Shown: positions 30,801 to 42,613 of the stretch, in pieces
Numbering within the stretch: position 1 is the stretch's first letter
Layout of the letters: every line of letters begins with the position of its first letter
NCBI RefSeq assembly: GCF_020497125.1
Contig: NC_059072.1
Location: forward strand, 53,044,697 to 53,108,696
DNA: 64,000 nucleotides
Source of the DNA: Mauremys mutica
Lineage: Eukaryota; Chordata; Testudines; Geoemydidae
Direction: 5' to 3'
Notes under the pieces: generated by a model
Told to the model about the DNA's origin: nothing
Database searches by the model: none
What the model saw: the letters and a program-made list of their open reading frames with translations, nothing else
Translations under genes and position numbers: made by a program

Positions 30801-33800
30801 ATTTCACATGAAATTTTTTTTTCAAAAAACTACCCTTAGTAGTTTTTTGGAAGGGGGGAAGAAGGAGAAGGGTAATGTTGACCAGCGCTAGACCAGACCC
30901 TACTTTATACTGGCCCCAGCAAGTAAACCAAGCCCACAGAATAAAGAAATGCATGTAACTAAGGCAGGCATTAAATTATCTGCTTGCCTAGCCATATTTT
31001 GATACCCATAATCACAATGAATAGCCCTTTATTCCACATGCAGACTTATTGATTTCAATGGTGCTGCTCATGAACAAGGTGCTAGTCAGTATGTGTGTCA
31101 GTATTGTAGTCTGCCACTAAATAAGGAAGCATTTGAGTTTGGCTTTCACTTCATTTCCTGAACAACCACTCATCACCATAGGAATCAAATGATTGATTGA
31201 TGGATGGAGGCTTCACAACCTTAACCTTGTGATGTGATTTTTCCATTTAAGCATTATATAAATGCTCAACAATAAACTAATGACAATAAAATAATAGTAG
31301 TAACCGTTTATTATGGCTTTATTGTAGTTTCTTTCCTTGATAGTTTAGAAAAATGCTTTGTGCTACCTGAACATTTAAGCATATTGGTCACTTTAATTTT
31401 AGCACTATGCTTTCACTTAAATAAATAGTTTGGCTAGTATCCAAAGACAAATATCAAAACATGCCATAAGATATGATCAGTATCTGAAGATAAATATCAA
31501 AACATACCAAGAGAAAAAGTAACCCTGCTGCTCACTGCTATGTCCGGGACCTAAATGACCTTTTGTTCCTGGTCTATTTCTGATATTGCTAACTCAGTGA
31601 ATGAAGTCTGAATTTACTTTGCGTGGTGACTTAAAACCAATGTAAAGAATCAGAATCCAAGAAAGTATAAGAGTTTTCCAGACATGTTAGGTGAGGAAGG
31701 GGCCTATAGTCAGCTCTCTGCCATGCCAGTGCAGGAGTATTTCCTATTGTAGATATACAAAAAAGTTGCCCAGTTCTTCTAGGACCCTCTATTTCTAATT
31801 CCTTCAATCCCCTGCTTCCATCCACACACACACTAACAGTCACATTGTCCAGTTATGTCTATTCTCTGTAATTTAATGCTGTTGTGATTCATGGTTCTAT
31901 TATGCTCTACAGAGGGTGATTTTTCACCTCTTCATACCATATTTCAATAAGGATAGAAATTATATGCGTGGGGAAAGATCCTCAATCCCAACAGCACAAG
32001 CAAAATTAAAGCTGGTTTAAATCATCATCTGAGGACTCCCCCTATGTGGGGAAATCCTCCAGTAGCATAACCAGCTCTACATCCACAGCCACTGCATTTC
32101 TGTGCATTGGGAATATGTCAGGGAGCCTGGAGAAACAAGGAGGATGGCCAGAGCATTGCTCTGCTATGGTGAGTCCAAGCTGTCATAACGGACCCTTAAG
32201 GGCCATTGTAACCAAGTATAAATTAGAGCAAACTGGAACCCCCAGCCAGCCCCAGGATCAAGAAAGGGTAAATGTGATGTTTTACCTCCTCCTCCCACTC
32301 AGGTCATGTCCTGGGCAGAGCTCAGATGGACCCAAGGGTGCATAGGGTGGTATATGATAGCATACCTGCATTTGCTTCCCCCTGTATTCAAGTACCAATC
32401 CTGACTTCTGTGACTCAACAAAATTGTCATGAATTTACTAAATCCATTTGTTTCTCTTAGTGCCTTTAGATACCTTCTTCTTTAGGTTTACATATTCCAA
32501 GTATTCCCTTACCTGCTCTTTATCAACTGCTATTTTATAAGACCTTTCTCACATCCTAATTCTCCAAACGTATTCTTTTTTCTATTTCTTCTTTGTATAG
32601 CTCAATATAGGTTTGTTTTTAAAAAAAGACATTTTTGTTAATCACTGAAGCATGTGTAGATTAAAAAGGCATCTTAGTTGTACAAGGAGTGAATTTTAGT
32701 GTGTGAGAAAGGTCCTCTATCCTATATAGGTACTTATGCCACACTCATTGCTTGAAGTCTGAGGTCAACTGTCCACTGAATAAGTACATCACATGCTTCA
32801 TCACATCCCCCCAGTATTATGCCTCAGCCCAGGATAGGAGAGCCCATATCTGAGTGTGAAAGGGTTACCTGTGCACTCAGCCTCTTGCCTGAGAGTGCCT
32901 TAAGGGACCTTCTGCCTGATGGGCCTTTTCTCTCTGACAATATGGCTCCCTATTGTATCACCTTGTGTTAAAAAATTCAGGCACAGAGTATGGGATGTTG
33001 CTAAAGACAGTGAAATCTTCTTGGATTAACCCTATCCTGCCCTCACCACTCCCAGAAATTTTAGTCTCTTCCACATGAAGCACCCATGAAAAGGCATCTG
33101 TACGGGACCAAGGAGCGGAAACACAGTGCTGCGGCATCATCGCGCCTCACCTTCCCTGTGAAAAGACAGCACTCTCTCCACATGTGCATCAGTGCTCTTA
33201 GCTGGCTTTTTGTACAGCCTCATTAGTGTCACCAGAGGCCTGCTGCCATTTCTGGCATTAACTCTGACAAGACTTTTTAGTGGATTGAAGTACACCATAG
33301 TAGTACCAAAACTACAATATTCTTTCTAGCAGCTGCTTCTCTTAATTTTCTTTTGACTAACCAACACTAAGGTGAAATTGTCTGAAAACTGAATGGTCCA
33401 TTGCGCTTCTCCTGCCAAGTTTGCAACGTCAGCTTCCTTTTTATTTTGTGCTTTTAATATTCTACTTCTACATGCTGTTGGCATATTGCTACATGCATCA
33501 TTTCATCAAGTATCCCTTGTTCAGAATTCCTGTGGTTAATTCATGTATCATTTTATATTGCTGGCTTCTGGAGTCAAAACAGAATGCCATTTCTGGAGTC
33601 TAAAAGTTCATTCTTTTTATCAAGTTTATTTTTTCTAAGGTAGAAAATATATTTATCAAATTAGCATATTTAGAAGAGTACAATAATAATATATTCAATG
33701 GTCAGAGCAGGGTGTTTTTCATTAATGCATTTATACGGTATTCAGTGTTTAAAAGATATAGAGAAGCTGTAGTTATATGTTTGGAGTAAAGAAATTAACA
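30800..33800. other. Unique AT-rich DNA, no gene recognised
   Basis: No motif-bearing frame. TTATTGATTTCAATGGTGC near 31045 belongs to the short palindromic repeat class. An interval at 32040-32350 is GC-richer and could be an old LTR piece, but no ends were found. Confidence 0.4.
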
Positions 33801-33805
33801 GGTTG

Positions 33806-33912
33806 TAGGGCAGATTTTCAAAGGCATAAATGAGAGCTGGGTTCCTACCTCCCATTGAAAGTCAATGAGAAATAGGCATCCAACTGCCATTTGTGCCTTT
33901 GAAAATGTGCCC
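33806..33912. repeat. Short palindromic repeat (fold-back, about 105 bp)
   Basis: Left arm GGCAGATTTTCAAAGGCATA, centre CCATTGAAAGTCAATG, right arm GTGCCTTTGAAAATGTGCCC. The arms are complementary with a few mismatches. It is a MITE-like or fold-back repeat of unknown superfamily. Confidence 0.6.
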
Positions 33913-34869
33913 TCCCCTTGCCCATTTTTCTTTAAACAAATCTGTGTCCTGGAATTGTGACTGATTCCGCCACCAGTTACGCAGCAATGAGTAAGTAATT
34001 ACACTGACTTTAAGTTACTCTAAATTTTCACCATCAGAAATTGTGAAACTAGGTGAGATCAGCATCTATGTTTGTGTATCAGTTTTTGCTGTAACATCAG
34101 GTTCTTTGACTTGTTTCATCCAATGTCTCCCATTCCATCAGAATGCATTTTTTCTCCTATAACATTAAGAACAGTAAAGTCTGTTACAAGATTGAGAATG
34201 ATACACTTTTTGCACAATGTTGCATAGCTTAGCATTAAAAAACTAGTTTTCTCCTCTTTCCTTACAAACAATTTGTATGGAGCCAGAGGATATGGTCAAA
34301 AGATGCTTCTGGTTGTTCACTCTTAACAAATCAAAAATACCTTTAAAATAACCCATATATTATCCCAGATTTTTGGTGAAACAAAACTATACAAATATAA
34401 TATTTACATGCATAGACCTATATCATGCTTCAGACTTTTCCTTATTATACACATTTCCTCCCAGATCACATTTCCAAATAAAAATCTTAACTATACTGGA
34501 GTAGTGTAGAAATCATAGTGTTTTTCATATACAGCTGAGACAAATCCTTTGTGTGTGTAATTCTCCAATTTTGTTTCTTTATTGAGTTATTTGAATCAGA
34601 CCCTCTAATATAGAATTTTTGTAACTGGTAGTGTTGATAAGAAAGCAGATAGCATCATCAGCATTTCTCTGGATTCTCTACTTGTCTAAAATAGAAAAAA
34701 ATATCATTATTTGGCGATTCCTTGTCATTCGTTTTGAATCTCATTGCTCCTATCTAGTCTGTTCCCTAAAAGTACTGGAGTGAAATGTGGCCTCTGGAAC
34801 TATGCACTTGTGTATTGCTGCAATTCCACAAGGTTTAGAACTACACAACTTTGTAAATAAGGGTCACAT

Positions 34870-34950
34870 CTGTTGGGTAAAACCCTGAACCCACTGAAGT
34901 CAATGGTAAAACTCCCATTGACTGCAATTAAACCAGGATTACACCCAGTG
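34870..34950. repeat. Short palindromic repeat
   Basis: AACCCACTGAAGTCAATGG is followed by CTCCCATTGACTGCAATT, an inverted pair. It belongs to the same class as 33806-33912. A further half-copy (CCATTGAAGTCAGTGG) lies at 35034-35049. Confidence 0.5.
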
Positions 34951-35329
34951 TACATAGATTAATTTGACAATTTCTTGTAGGTATCACTGAAGCAGTGGGT
35001 CTTCTAAAAAGTTTTAAAGTTTTGATCCCAAGTCCATTGAAGTCAGTGGCGTTCCATGGGCTTTGGAGCAGGTCTTAAATGAGGTAGAGGTGTAAAAGAG
35101 AGCTCAAAAAGTACTGTAGCAGAAGTAGAGTGTGAAAGCATAACTGATGGAATGGAGAGGCATACCAATAGGGAATCAAAGCAAGTAAGTAGAGATAGAA
35201 TAGCATTAACAACACTCACTGGTCTACAAAATATACCAGGCATGACAGAATTATACCCTGAACGCATTATTTTCAGATTTATGTTTAAGGTGATCTATAT
35301 AATAAGAATCCAGAGATTGTCACTCTATC

Positions 35330-35510
35330 TGTGTGTCATTCTGAAGCCTAGAATGTCTGTGAAGTGATGGAAACACCTTCAAGCCTAGTTGAGAGCTCTT
35401 TTTGTTCAGAATATTATGATGTTTGATCATCACTGGGTTTCACAGTGTATTACCATCCAAATTTGAAGTTCTCACTCATTTTGACGTTATAAATTACTCC
35501 TGTATGTGGT
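35330..35510. repeat. Diverged direct repeat, copy 1
   Basis: CATTCTGAAGCCTAGAATGT, GATGGAAACACCTTC, GAGAGCTCTTTTTGTTCAGA and TTATAAATTACTCC recur in the same order, with changes, at 36131-36320. The two copies start about 800 bp apart and enclose the C/A-rich block. They may be an ancient duplication or the LTRs of an unknown old element. Confidence 0.55.
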
Positions 35511-35679
35511 GTACAAATACACTAAGGCATGTATCTATGCCATACCAAGAGTCCTAGACTATTGTAAGGTCAGAGGTAACTCAACCAAACATCACTTATT
35601 TTACAGCTAATTTGCATGCAACAGTTCCGTTGGTTGTATGAGGGAGACTGTAAAGATGGTGGATTACTTGGCCCAGCTG

Positions 35680-36125
35680 CTACACCCATGTGCCCAACTG
35701 CCACCTGCACAAGTCTCCCAAGACAACCCCCAACATAAACAAACACAACCACTCACACAACACATAGCATATACAATAACCCCAAACACATATAGCCACT
35801 CGTGGCAGTATATACCCCTCATTCGCAAACTGCACAAATCCATTCAACTCTCCCAGTGCAACACAACACAGAGACAACACAACCAGCACACACAATGACA
35901 GAAGGTGCAGTGTTGCTCCTCTACTGTACTGTAGCAGCACACAACACCCCCCAAGACACATACCCAAACATAGCCACCCACATAACACCACCAGCATACA
36001 CAATAATCCCAAGATCACAGAGCCCCTTATTGCCGTAACCCACACAAATCAACACAAGTCTCCCAGCACAACCCCCAGATGCAAGTCAACACAACAGAGC
36101 AATACAACCAGCATGCACAATAATC
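35680..36125. repeat. C/A-rich, G-poor strand-asymmetric block
   Basis: Roughly 440 bp dominated by C and A on the plus strand. Words recur with variation: CAACATAAACAAACACAACC, ACACATAGC, CATACACAATAATCCC, TCTCCCAGCACAACCCCC. It looks like a degenerate tandem repeat with a period of about 100-200 bp. Open frames on both strands (to 121 codons) follow from the lack of G on one strand. Confidence 0.65.
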
Positions 36126-36130
36126 CTGAA

Positions 36131-36320
36131 CATCACTCTGAAGTCTAGAATGTTGATTAAGTCTGTTGGTGAAGCAATAGAAACCACTACCTAGCATGAC
36201 TGAGAGCTCTTTTTGTTTAGAATATGACCAGGTTCAATCGTGACTGGCATCTACAGTCTGTTGTGATCTCTTCCCCCTTCAACCTCAACATGACTTTACA
36301 AATTGCACCCATGTGACTGC
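36131..36320. repeat. Diverged direct repeat, copy 2
   Basis: Counterpart of 35330-35510: CACTCTGAAGTCTAGAATGT, CAATAGAAACCACTAC, GAGAGCTCTTTTTGTTTAGA and TTACAAATTGCACC in the same order. Confidence 0.55.
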
Positions 36321-36339
36321 TAGTATTTTATATCTCTCT

Positions 36340-36790
36340 GCAAGAACATGAATCATTTCCAGTATCCTTTGGTTTCATTTGCATCGTGAATATCAATGGT
36401 GGATTTTCCAGAGAAAAGATTGCAGAACTGGGCCTTATTAGTAGAATTATAATTAACAATACCCTGATTAAAGTCATAACTATTATTGTAATTACAGTAA
36501 GTCTAAAGTAAGAATTTGGCTTTGGTCCTGCAGTATACGCAGTTAAAAAACCTGTAAATTATTTTTTGCAGCTGGCCTGAGATGTTATGTAGGCAGTAAA
36601 TATGCATCATATTGGAATTAATCTCTTCTGTCCCACTAGCATAATAATATCTAATGGTCAAATTTCACCGTGACACAAATAAAATCTCATGAATAAAGTG
36701 ATTTTCATGTGCTGGAAGGGATCAAAGCCTAGCACAGTGTAGTTACAGTAATTGCTTTGTTGATTTGATGATTAAGATACCAGGAAAGTA
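36340..36790. promoter_or_regulatory. Candidate conserved noncoding element (enhancer-like)
   Basis: A repeat-free AT-rich stretch with ATTTGCAT octamer (36377-36384), clustered TAATTA/TTAATTA-like words, and GGGATCAAAGCC and GCTTTGTTGATTTG, which resemble TCF/LEF- and SOX-type sites. No coding frame. Assignment is by texture only. Confidence 0.28.
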
Positions 36791-36887
36791 TGGGAGGGGA
36801 GGTGGGGAAATAAGGAGAATTTCAGAGAAGTAATGTTTATTGTGAACCCCATGTAGCATGAAAAGAGGAATTAAATATGTACACTCC

Positions 36888-39480
36888 ACACAATCATAAA
36901 ATCATAGAAATGTAGGGCTGGAAGGTACCTCAAGAAATCATCAAGTCCAGCCCTCTGTGCTGTGGCAGGACCAAGTAAACGTAGACCATCTCCGGCAGGT
37001 GTTTGTCCAACTTGTTTTTAAGTGCTTCCAATGATGGGGACTCCATGACCTCCCTTGGAAGCGTATACTAGAGCTTAACCATCCTTACAATTTGTAAGTT
37101 TTCCCTGATACCTAACCTAAATCTCAAATCTCCCTTGCTGGAGATTAAGCCCATTATTTCTTATCCTACCTTCAGTGGACATGGAGAAAACAATTGATCA
37201 CCATCTTCTTTATAGTAGCCCATAACATATTGTAAGACTGTTATCAGGTCGCCCCTCAGTCTTCTTTTCTCAAGACTAACAGGCCCAGTTTTTTCAATCT
37301 TTTGTCATTGGTCAGATTTTTATTGCTCTCTGCTGGACTCTTTCCAATTTGTCCACATATTTCCTAAATTGTTGTGCCCAGATCTGGACACAGTACTCAA
37401 GCTGGGGCCTTACCAGTGCCAAGTAGAACAGGGCAGTTACTTCTGTCGGAATAAAACTCAGTTCTCACTTTTTGGTTGGGTGCAGCAGAGTCAGATACTT
37501 TATTTTCTCTTTATAATTGTATAGAGGGAGGGAGTGCCCTAGGACACAGGGTTTTCCCGTCCTAGGCAGGTCTCTCTACAGGTAAACAATTACAGCAAGC
37601 ATTTATACTTTTTGTTACATACAATAATAAGCAACAGCTGCATTTTGTTTATACATAGGCCATCCTGCTATCTTATTTTTCTCACTTCTATTTAGACGCC
37701 AGTCTACATTCCTTATATCGACACAAGGTCGCAACAACTTCTCACACAGTTCTTTCCCACTCGCCTCACACAATCCTTGCTTCTACAAATCTCACGTTAT
37801 TAGGGTTACAGCTAGCCTGACTCTTGCTAACAAAGACTGTCATGCATTAAGATCCCCTACAACTCCCTGTCAGTTCTTTCTCTACTTCCACACCTCCCAT
37901 GTCTTACATACAACACTCTTGTTAATACACCCCAGAATCATATATAGGCAGCAAAGATTCAACACATTGATGACTCATATTCAGTTCATGGTCCACTATA
38001 GCCCCCAGATCCCTTTCAGCAGCACTACCACTTAGACAGTTATTCTCCATTTTGTAGTTGTGCATTTGATTTTTCCTTCCTAAGTGAAGTACTTTGCATT
38101 TGTCTTTATTGAATTTCATCTTGTTGATGTCTGACCAGTTCTTCAATTTGTCAAGGTAATTTTGAATTTTAAACCTGTCCTCCACAGTGCTTGCAACCCC
38201 TCCTAGCTTGCTGTTATTTGCAAATTTAATAAGCATACTCTCTACTCCATTATCCAAGTCATTAATGAAAATATTGACTAATATCAAACCCAAGACTGAC
38301 CCCTGCTGGACCCCACTAGATATTCCCTCCCAATTTGATAGAAAAACATTGATAACTACTTTTTGAATATGATCTTTCAACCAGTCGTGTACCCACCTTA
38401 CAGTAATTTAATCTTCTAGACACATTTCTCTAGTTTACTTATGAGAATGTCATTTGGAACTATGTGAAAAGTCTTACTAAAATCAAGGTATATCATGTCT
38501 ACATCTTTCACCTATCCAAAAGGTAAGTAAGTCTGACAAATCCATGCTGCCTATTCCTTATAACCCTATTATCCCCCAGGGGCTTACAAACTGATTGTTT
38601 AATAATTTGCTCCAGTAGCTTTCCAGGTATTGAAGTTAGGCTAACTGATTTATAATTTCCCTAGTCTTCCTTGTTCCCCTTTTTAAAGACAGGTACTATG
38701 TTTGCCCATCTCCAGTCTTCTGGGACCTCTCCCATCCTCCAGGAGTTCTCAAAGATAATTGCGAATGGCTCTGAGATTGCTTCAGCTAGTTCCTTAAGTA
38801 CCCTAGGATCAATTTCATCAGGCTCTGCTGACTTGAAAACATCTAACTTATCTAAATATTCTTTAACCTGTTCTTTCCCTATTTTGGCATGCATTTCTTT
38901 CCCCTGGTTGTCAATATTAATTGTGTCGAGTATCTGGTAATCATTAAGCTTTTTAGTGTCGACTGATGCAAAATATGCATTAAGCGCCTCAGTATTCTGA
39001 AACAAAATGTGCATCAAGCACCTCAGTCATCAGTTAGTAACGCTTCTTCTCTACTAAGTGGAAGACTTACACTTTCTTTCATCTTTCTCTTGTTCCTAAT
39101 GTATTTAAAGAATCTCTTCTTATTGCCTTTTATGTCTCCTGCCGGGGTAACTCATTCTGTGCTTTAGCCTTTCTGATTATGTCCCTACATACCTGTGCTG
39201 CTCTTTTATACTACTCCTTAGCAATTAGTCCATGTTCCACTTTTTGTGGAATTCCTTTTTGATTTTCAGGTCATTAAAGAGCTCCTGATGGAGTCATATT
39301 GGACCCTTACTATTCTTCCTATCTTTCCTTTGCACCAGAATAGTTTGCAATTGTGCCTTTAATATTATCTCCTTGAGGAACTGCCAGCTCTCCCAAACTA
39401 TTTTTCCCTTAGATTTTCTTCCCATGGCACCTTATCTATCAGTTGTCTGAGTTTGTTAAAATCTACTTTTTGTTATTTCA
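36888..39480 (-). mobile_element. CR1 LINE, minus strand, split by a solo LTR
   Basis: The tail is at 36888 (complement of AAAATCATAGAAATGTAGGG). Reading leftward: 39017-38661 (YQILDTINIDNQGKEMHAKI, then LDKLDVFKSAEPDEIDPRVL and WRMGEVPEDWRWANIVPVFK); about 38500-38400, motif A region; 38380-37922 (GVQQGSVLGLILVNIFINDL, then KFANNSKLGG). Motif C is F-A-N-N, with both catalytic Asp changed to Asn. The C-terminal coding and 3' UTR follow at 37443-36888. The fragment reaches farther 5' than the other CR1 copies and is a different, older subfamily. Confidence 0.9.
37444..37903 (-). mobile_element. Solo LTR (endogenous-retrovirus type), minus strand
   Basis: About 455 bp inserted in the CR1. On the minus strand it begins TGGGAGGTGTGG and carries AATAAAGTATCTGACTCTGC near its end, a polyadenylation signal in typical R/U5 context. 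TGTC occurs on both sides (37444-37447 and 37900-37903). Removing the LTR with one TGTC restores CR1 sequence (TTACTTC-TGTC-TTACATAC), close to TGACTTCTCTTGTCTTGCTC in the related copy at 16465. With that 4-bp duplication the LTR would end ATTCC and not CA, so the last bases are uncertain. No internal viral genes are present. Confidence 0.75.
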
Positions 39481-39684
39481 GTTGGAACATAACAAATGAA
39501 GAGTGTCAGTGCAAGAAAGACATTCTTTTATCTGCTTTTCGTTAACCCTCCTTATATTATGAGTTTTAAAGGCATAATAAGCCTGCACCATCCAAAGTAC
39601 TATCTATTTAACTGTAAAGTATGTAGACTTTGAAACTATGCCACAATATGCTGAATATTGTACCTTTCAAAAGAGGCTCTATTG
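39481..39684. other. Spacer
   Basis: Nothing recognised between the CR1 5' end and the hAT MITE. Confidence 0.4.
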
Positions 39685-39692
39685 ATATAGCT

Positions 39693-39970
39693 CAGGGGTC
39701 CCCAAACTTGGTTTGCGGCTTGTTCAAGGTAAGACCCTAGTGGGCCACGAGACGGTTTGTTTACCTGAGCGTCCACAGGTACGGCCGCTCGCAGCTCCCG
39801 GTGGCCCGGACCATGCTGCTTCCCGCAGCTCCCATTGGCCGGGAACAGCGAACCACGGCCACTGGGAGCTGCGAGCGGCTGTACCTGCGGACGCTTAGGT
39901 AAACAAAGCGTCTCACAGCCCGCCAAGGGCTTAACCTGAACAAGCCACAAGCCAAGTTTGGGAACCCCTG
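39693..39970. mobile_element. Fold-back hAT MITE, 278 bp, arms about 115 bp
   Basis: The ends are CAGGGGTCCCCAAACTTGG and the complement of CCAAGTTTGGGAACCCCTG. Complementarity continues inward for about 115 bp per arm (shared words GTTTGTTTACCT, GCGTCC, CAGGTAC, GCCGCTCGCAGCTCCC). ATATAGCT flanks both ends (39685-39692 and 39971-39978), an exact 8-bp duplication diagnostic of hAT. The element is almost entirely an inverted repeat. Frames of 61-104 codons on both strands mirror this palindrome and are not genes. Confidence 0.92.
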
Positions 39971-39978
39971 ATATAGCT

Positions 39979-42496
39979 TATAGCCTAGGCCTTTGTAAAT
40001 GCTTTCTTCATTGCATCTCAGGACAAACAAAGGATAAAACATTTTACTCCTATAAAAATCCAATTTATAAACCATGCATTGCTAATAAATAGTAGGCTGC
40101 TTGGTACTGCACCAACAAACAAGACAGCTCTAATTCTGTCTTAACTGGCAACTTGACTATTTTTCCTGCTGAGAGGAATACTCAAGTGGCACACAACTTT
40201 CATTGGGGCTTCTATGCAACCTTCCACCTGGCCTCTGGTGGAAAATGGATGGGGTGAGATATATGAGCATCCCTACTTAGCAACCCTTAGCTGATGGAAC
40301 CTTCCATAGGGGATGATGGTCATTTATGCAAGTTTGACCATCCTGAAGGCTATTCTAACTTGCATCCAGGATCTGGACTAATGCAAATTAATCTCAGGAT
40401 CAAGAGAACAAAGGTGGTTAAAAACACTTTAAATCCTTCACCTGAGCTGCACTGAGCCCATCAGAGATGAACCTAAGGAACCATTTCACTGTATTTCAAG
40501 TAGGTTTTGTTTCTAGGGAGATTTTTGGCCAACCTAAACCCCACCAGTCCCAAAACTTTGTTGTTCTTGTTCCCAAAACAAAAATTAAATAGATTATATG
40601 GCTGCACCTTGCTATCTGGAAAAAAGAAGAAGTTTGTTTTTTTGTTTTTTAAAAAAAAGCCAGACTGCCAGACTGTAGGTAAATATCCTCAGTAATCATA
40701 ATCAAAGGGTGGCCTTTCTCTACTATTTACAGAATAATTATTGATAGGAACATATCTCCTTACCATAACCTAAATTCTACTAATTATTGTATACATTTCA
40801 AATGAGCTGGTAAAGAGAATTTATATTCAACCAAAGTTCCTTGAAAAATATTGAAAAAGTACATGCTGAATGGTATTTGGAAGTATTTAAAGATTTTTAA
40901 TCTCATGACAAACAATATCTACATCTCTCTTAAATTCTCTCTATACACAAACATATATATTAAATATATAAATTGTATAAATGATCCATATAGCTACCTG
41001 AATTCTATTACAGATTTTTTAATAACATGCTTTCTCTGATTTTAGATTAATGATATATTTTTGTGCCAATTGATATCTAATGCATAATATTACATCTACT
41101 CTCCAAATATAAGTTTGGTGCTTGGGCCACAAAAATCCAGGTTAAAAGGCATTTGCAGACTAATGAGTTAATATTAGCGAATGAAAAAGTATTTTAAAAA
41201 TATCCCATTCCTTTGATGAAAGGGCTCGTGGGTAACTCATGATACAAAGGTCTGCTGGCTACAGAGATAAGACATGGATGAATGCAGAATTTCTTTTAAA
41301 ATGAAGGCACATTCTTAATCTCTGAATTTCATGAGTGTCAGATTAATATTTTTAAAAGTTTTGCTAGTATATTGAAGAATTTCTTTAGAGAAGCAAATTG
41401 TTTCTTCTGTGGAGCCTCCAGAAAACTTATTTTGCTTAAGAATACATTTATAAATACTGAAAACCAGAGTTAAAATTTCTATTTTAGTGCAGCGTCACTT
41501 TGTGAATTTGACTGCAGATACATAAAACTGACAATTCTAAAGGTAAAAACCACCTGCCCTAAATCCCATCAGCCTCAGAAAGGAACTCATAGTATCTCTG
41601 AAACATGCAGTGTGCCATAATGCATTATTGTGAACATGGTGTAAATTAGCTGCTTCTGATTATTAAATGTATGTTTATTGCATAGTAAAGAGCTCATTTT
41701 GGTCTGCTGTTTTGATTTTATATTGTAATATAGATATTTGATAATATAATAAAACAAAATGGTCATCTTAAACATCAGTACTCAATATGGGGCCAGAATT
41801 TCAAGCACAATATCTAAATTCAAACACATCAAATTGTACACTCAAATTCTTGAATGAATTCCCAAACTTGAAATTCCATCCCTACTAGCATTTGTGCTTG
41901 TGAATCAGGTAGCTGAATATTAGCTGTGAAATCTGCACATGAAGTAGACTGAACCTGTACAAGACCTTTCTACAGTAAAGCTACATTAAAACCTGTACAC
42001 GAGTACCACTTGTAGACAAGCGTCTGTCGTAAGGGACTGACTCAGAGAATCTTCAAATATACTAAGTTCAATCCTGTCCCACCTTTATTAGAAACAATCA
42101 TTTTTAAGCAACGGACTTTTGTTATTTCCTGGAGCAATCATTTAAATCAGGTTTCTTGAGCCACAATTTGAATGTTTATATCCCAGTTTTGACATGTGGT
42201 TTTGGACACAAGGTTACAGAGGCTGGATTGAGATCCCGGTGAAAAATAGGTAATGTTCCTCTCTATCAAATCCAGATCATAATTTCAGCTACATGCTGCA
42301 CATCTTTTTTGAAAAATCCACTATTATGCCTGTTGAACAAACAAAGATGCAAGTTTTAATAGTTAACAGCTCTGTTCACAACAGCATACATTGGTGATTA
42401 GACTTGAACCTTAAAACCTGGCAATTTGTTTCCATTCACAGCTTAGCAAAAACTGGGTGACATTATCTAGGATTCTAAACGTAAAAGGAATAAGAC
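39979..42496. other. AT-rich unique DNA, no gene recognised
   Basis: Only chance frames of about 60 codons. No terminal repeats or conserved motifs were seen; the region 40700-41800 is strongly AT-rich. Confidence 0.45.
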
Positions 42497-42613
42497 TCCA
42501 ATTCAGCAAGATGCTTAAGCACATGCTTAATTTTAAGCAAGCTGACATCAATGGGATCATTTGTGTGCTTAAAGTTAGGCACATGCTTAAGTATCTTGCT
42601 GAACTAGGGCCAA
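42497..42613. repeat. Palindromic repeat, about 117 bp
   Basis: Left arm CAATTCAGCAAGATGCTTAA-GCACATGCTTAA and right arm TTAGGCACATGCTTAAGTAT followed by CTTGCTGAACTAGGGCC are complementary. A half-copy of the same family lies at about 9023-9100 and another at 43620-43705 (TTTAAGTACCTTCGTGAATT). No target duplication was found. Confidence 0.65.

Noticed and set aside
35638..36045. 86-121-codon frames, including a Cys/Leu/Gly-rich minus-strand frame
   Set aside because: A direct result of the missing G on one strand in the C/A-rich block; not a gene.
39636..40075. Paired frames with mirrored translations (Gly/Pro/Arg-rich)
   Set aside because: Generated by the long inverted repeat of the fold-back hAT element.
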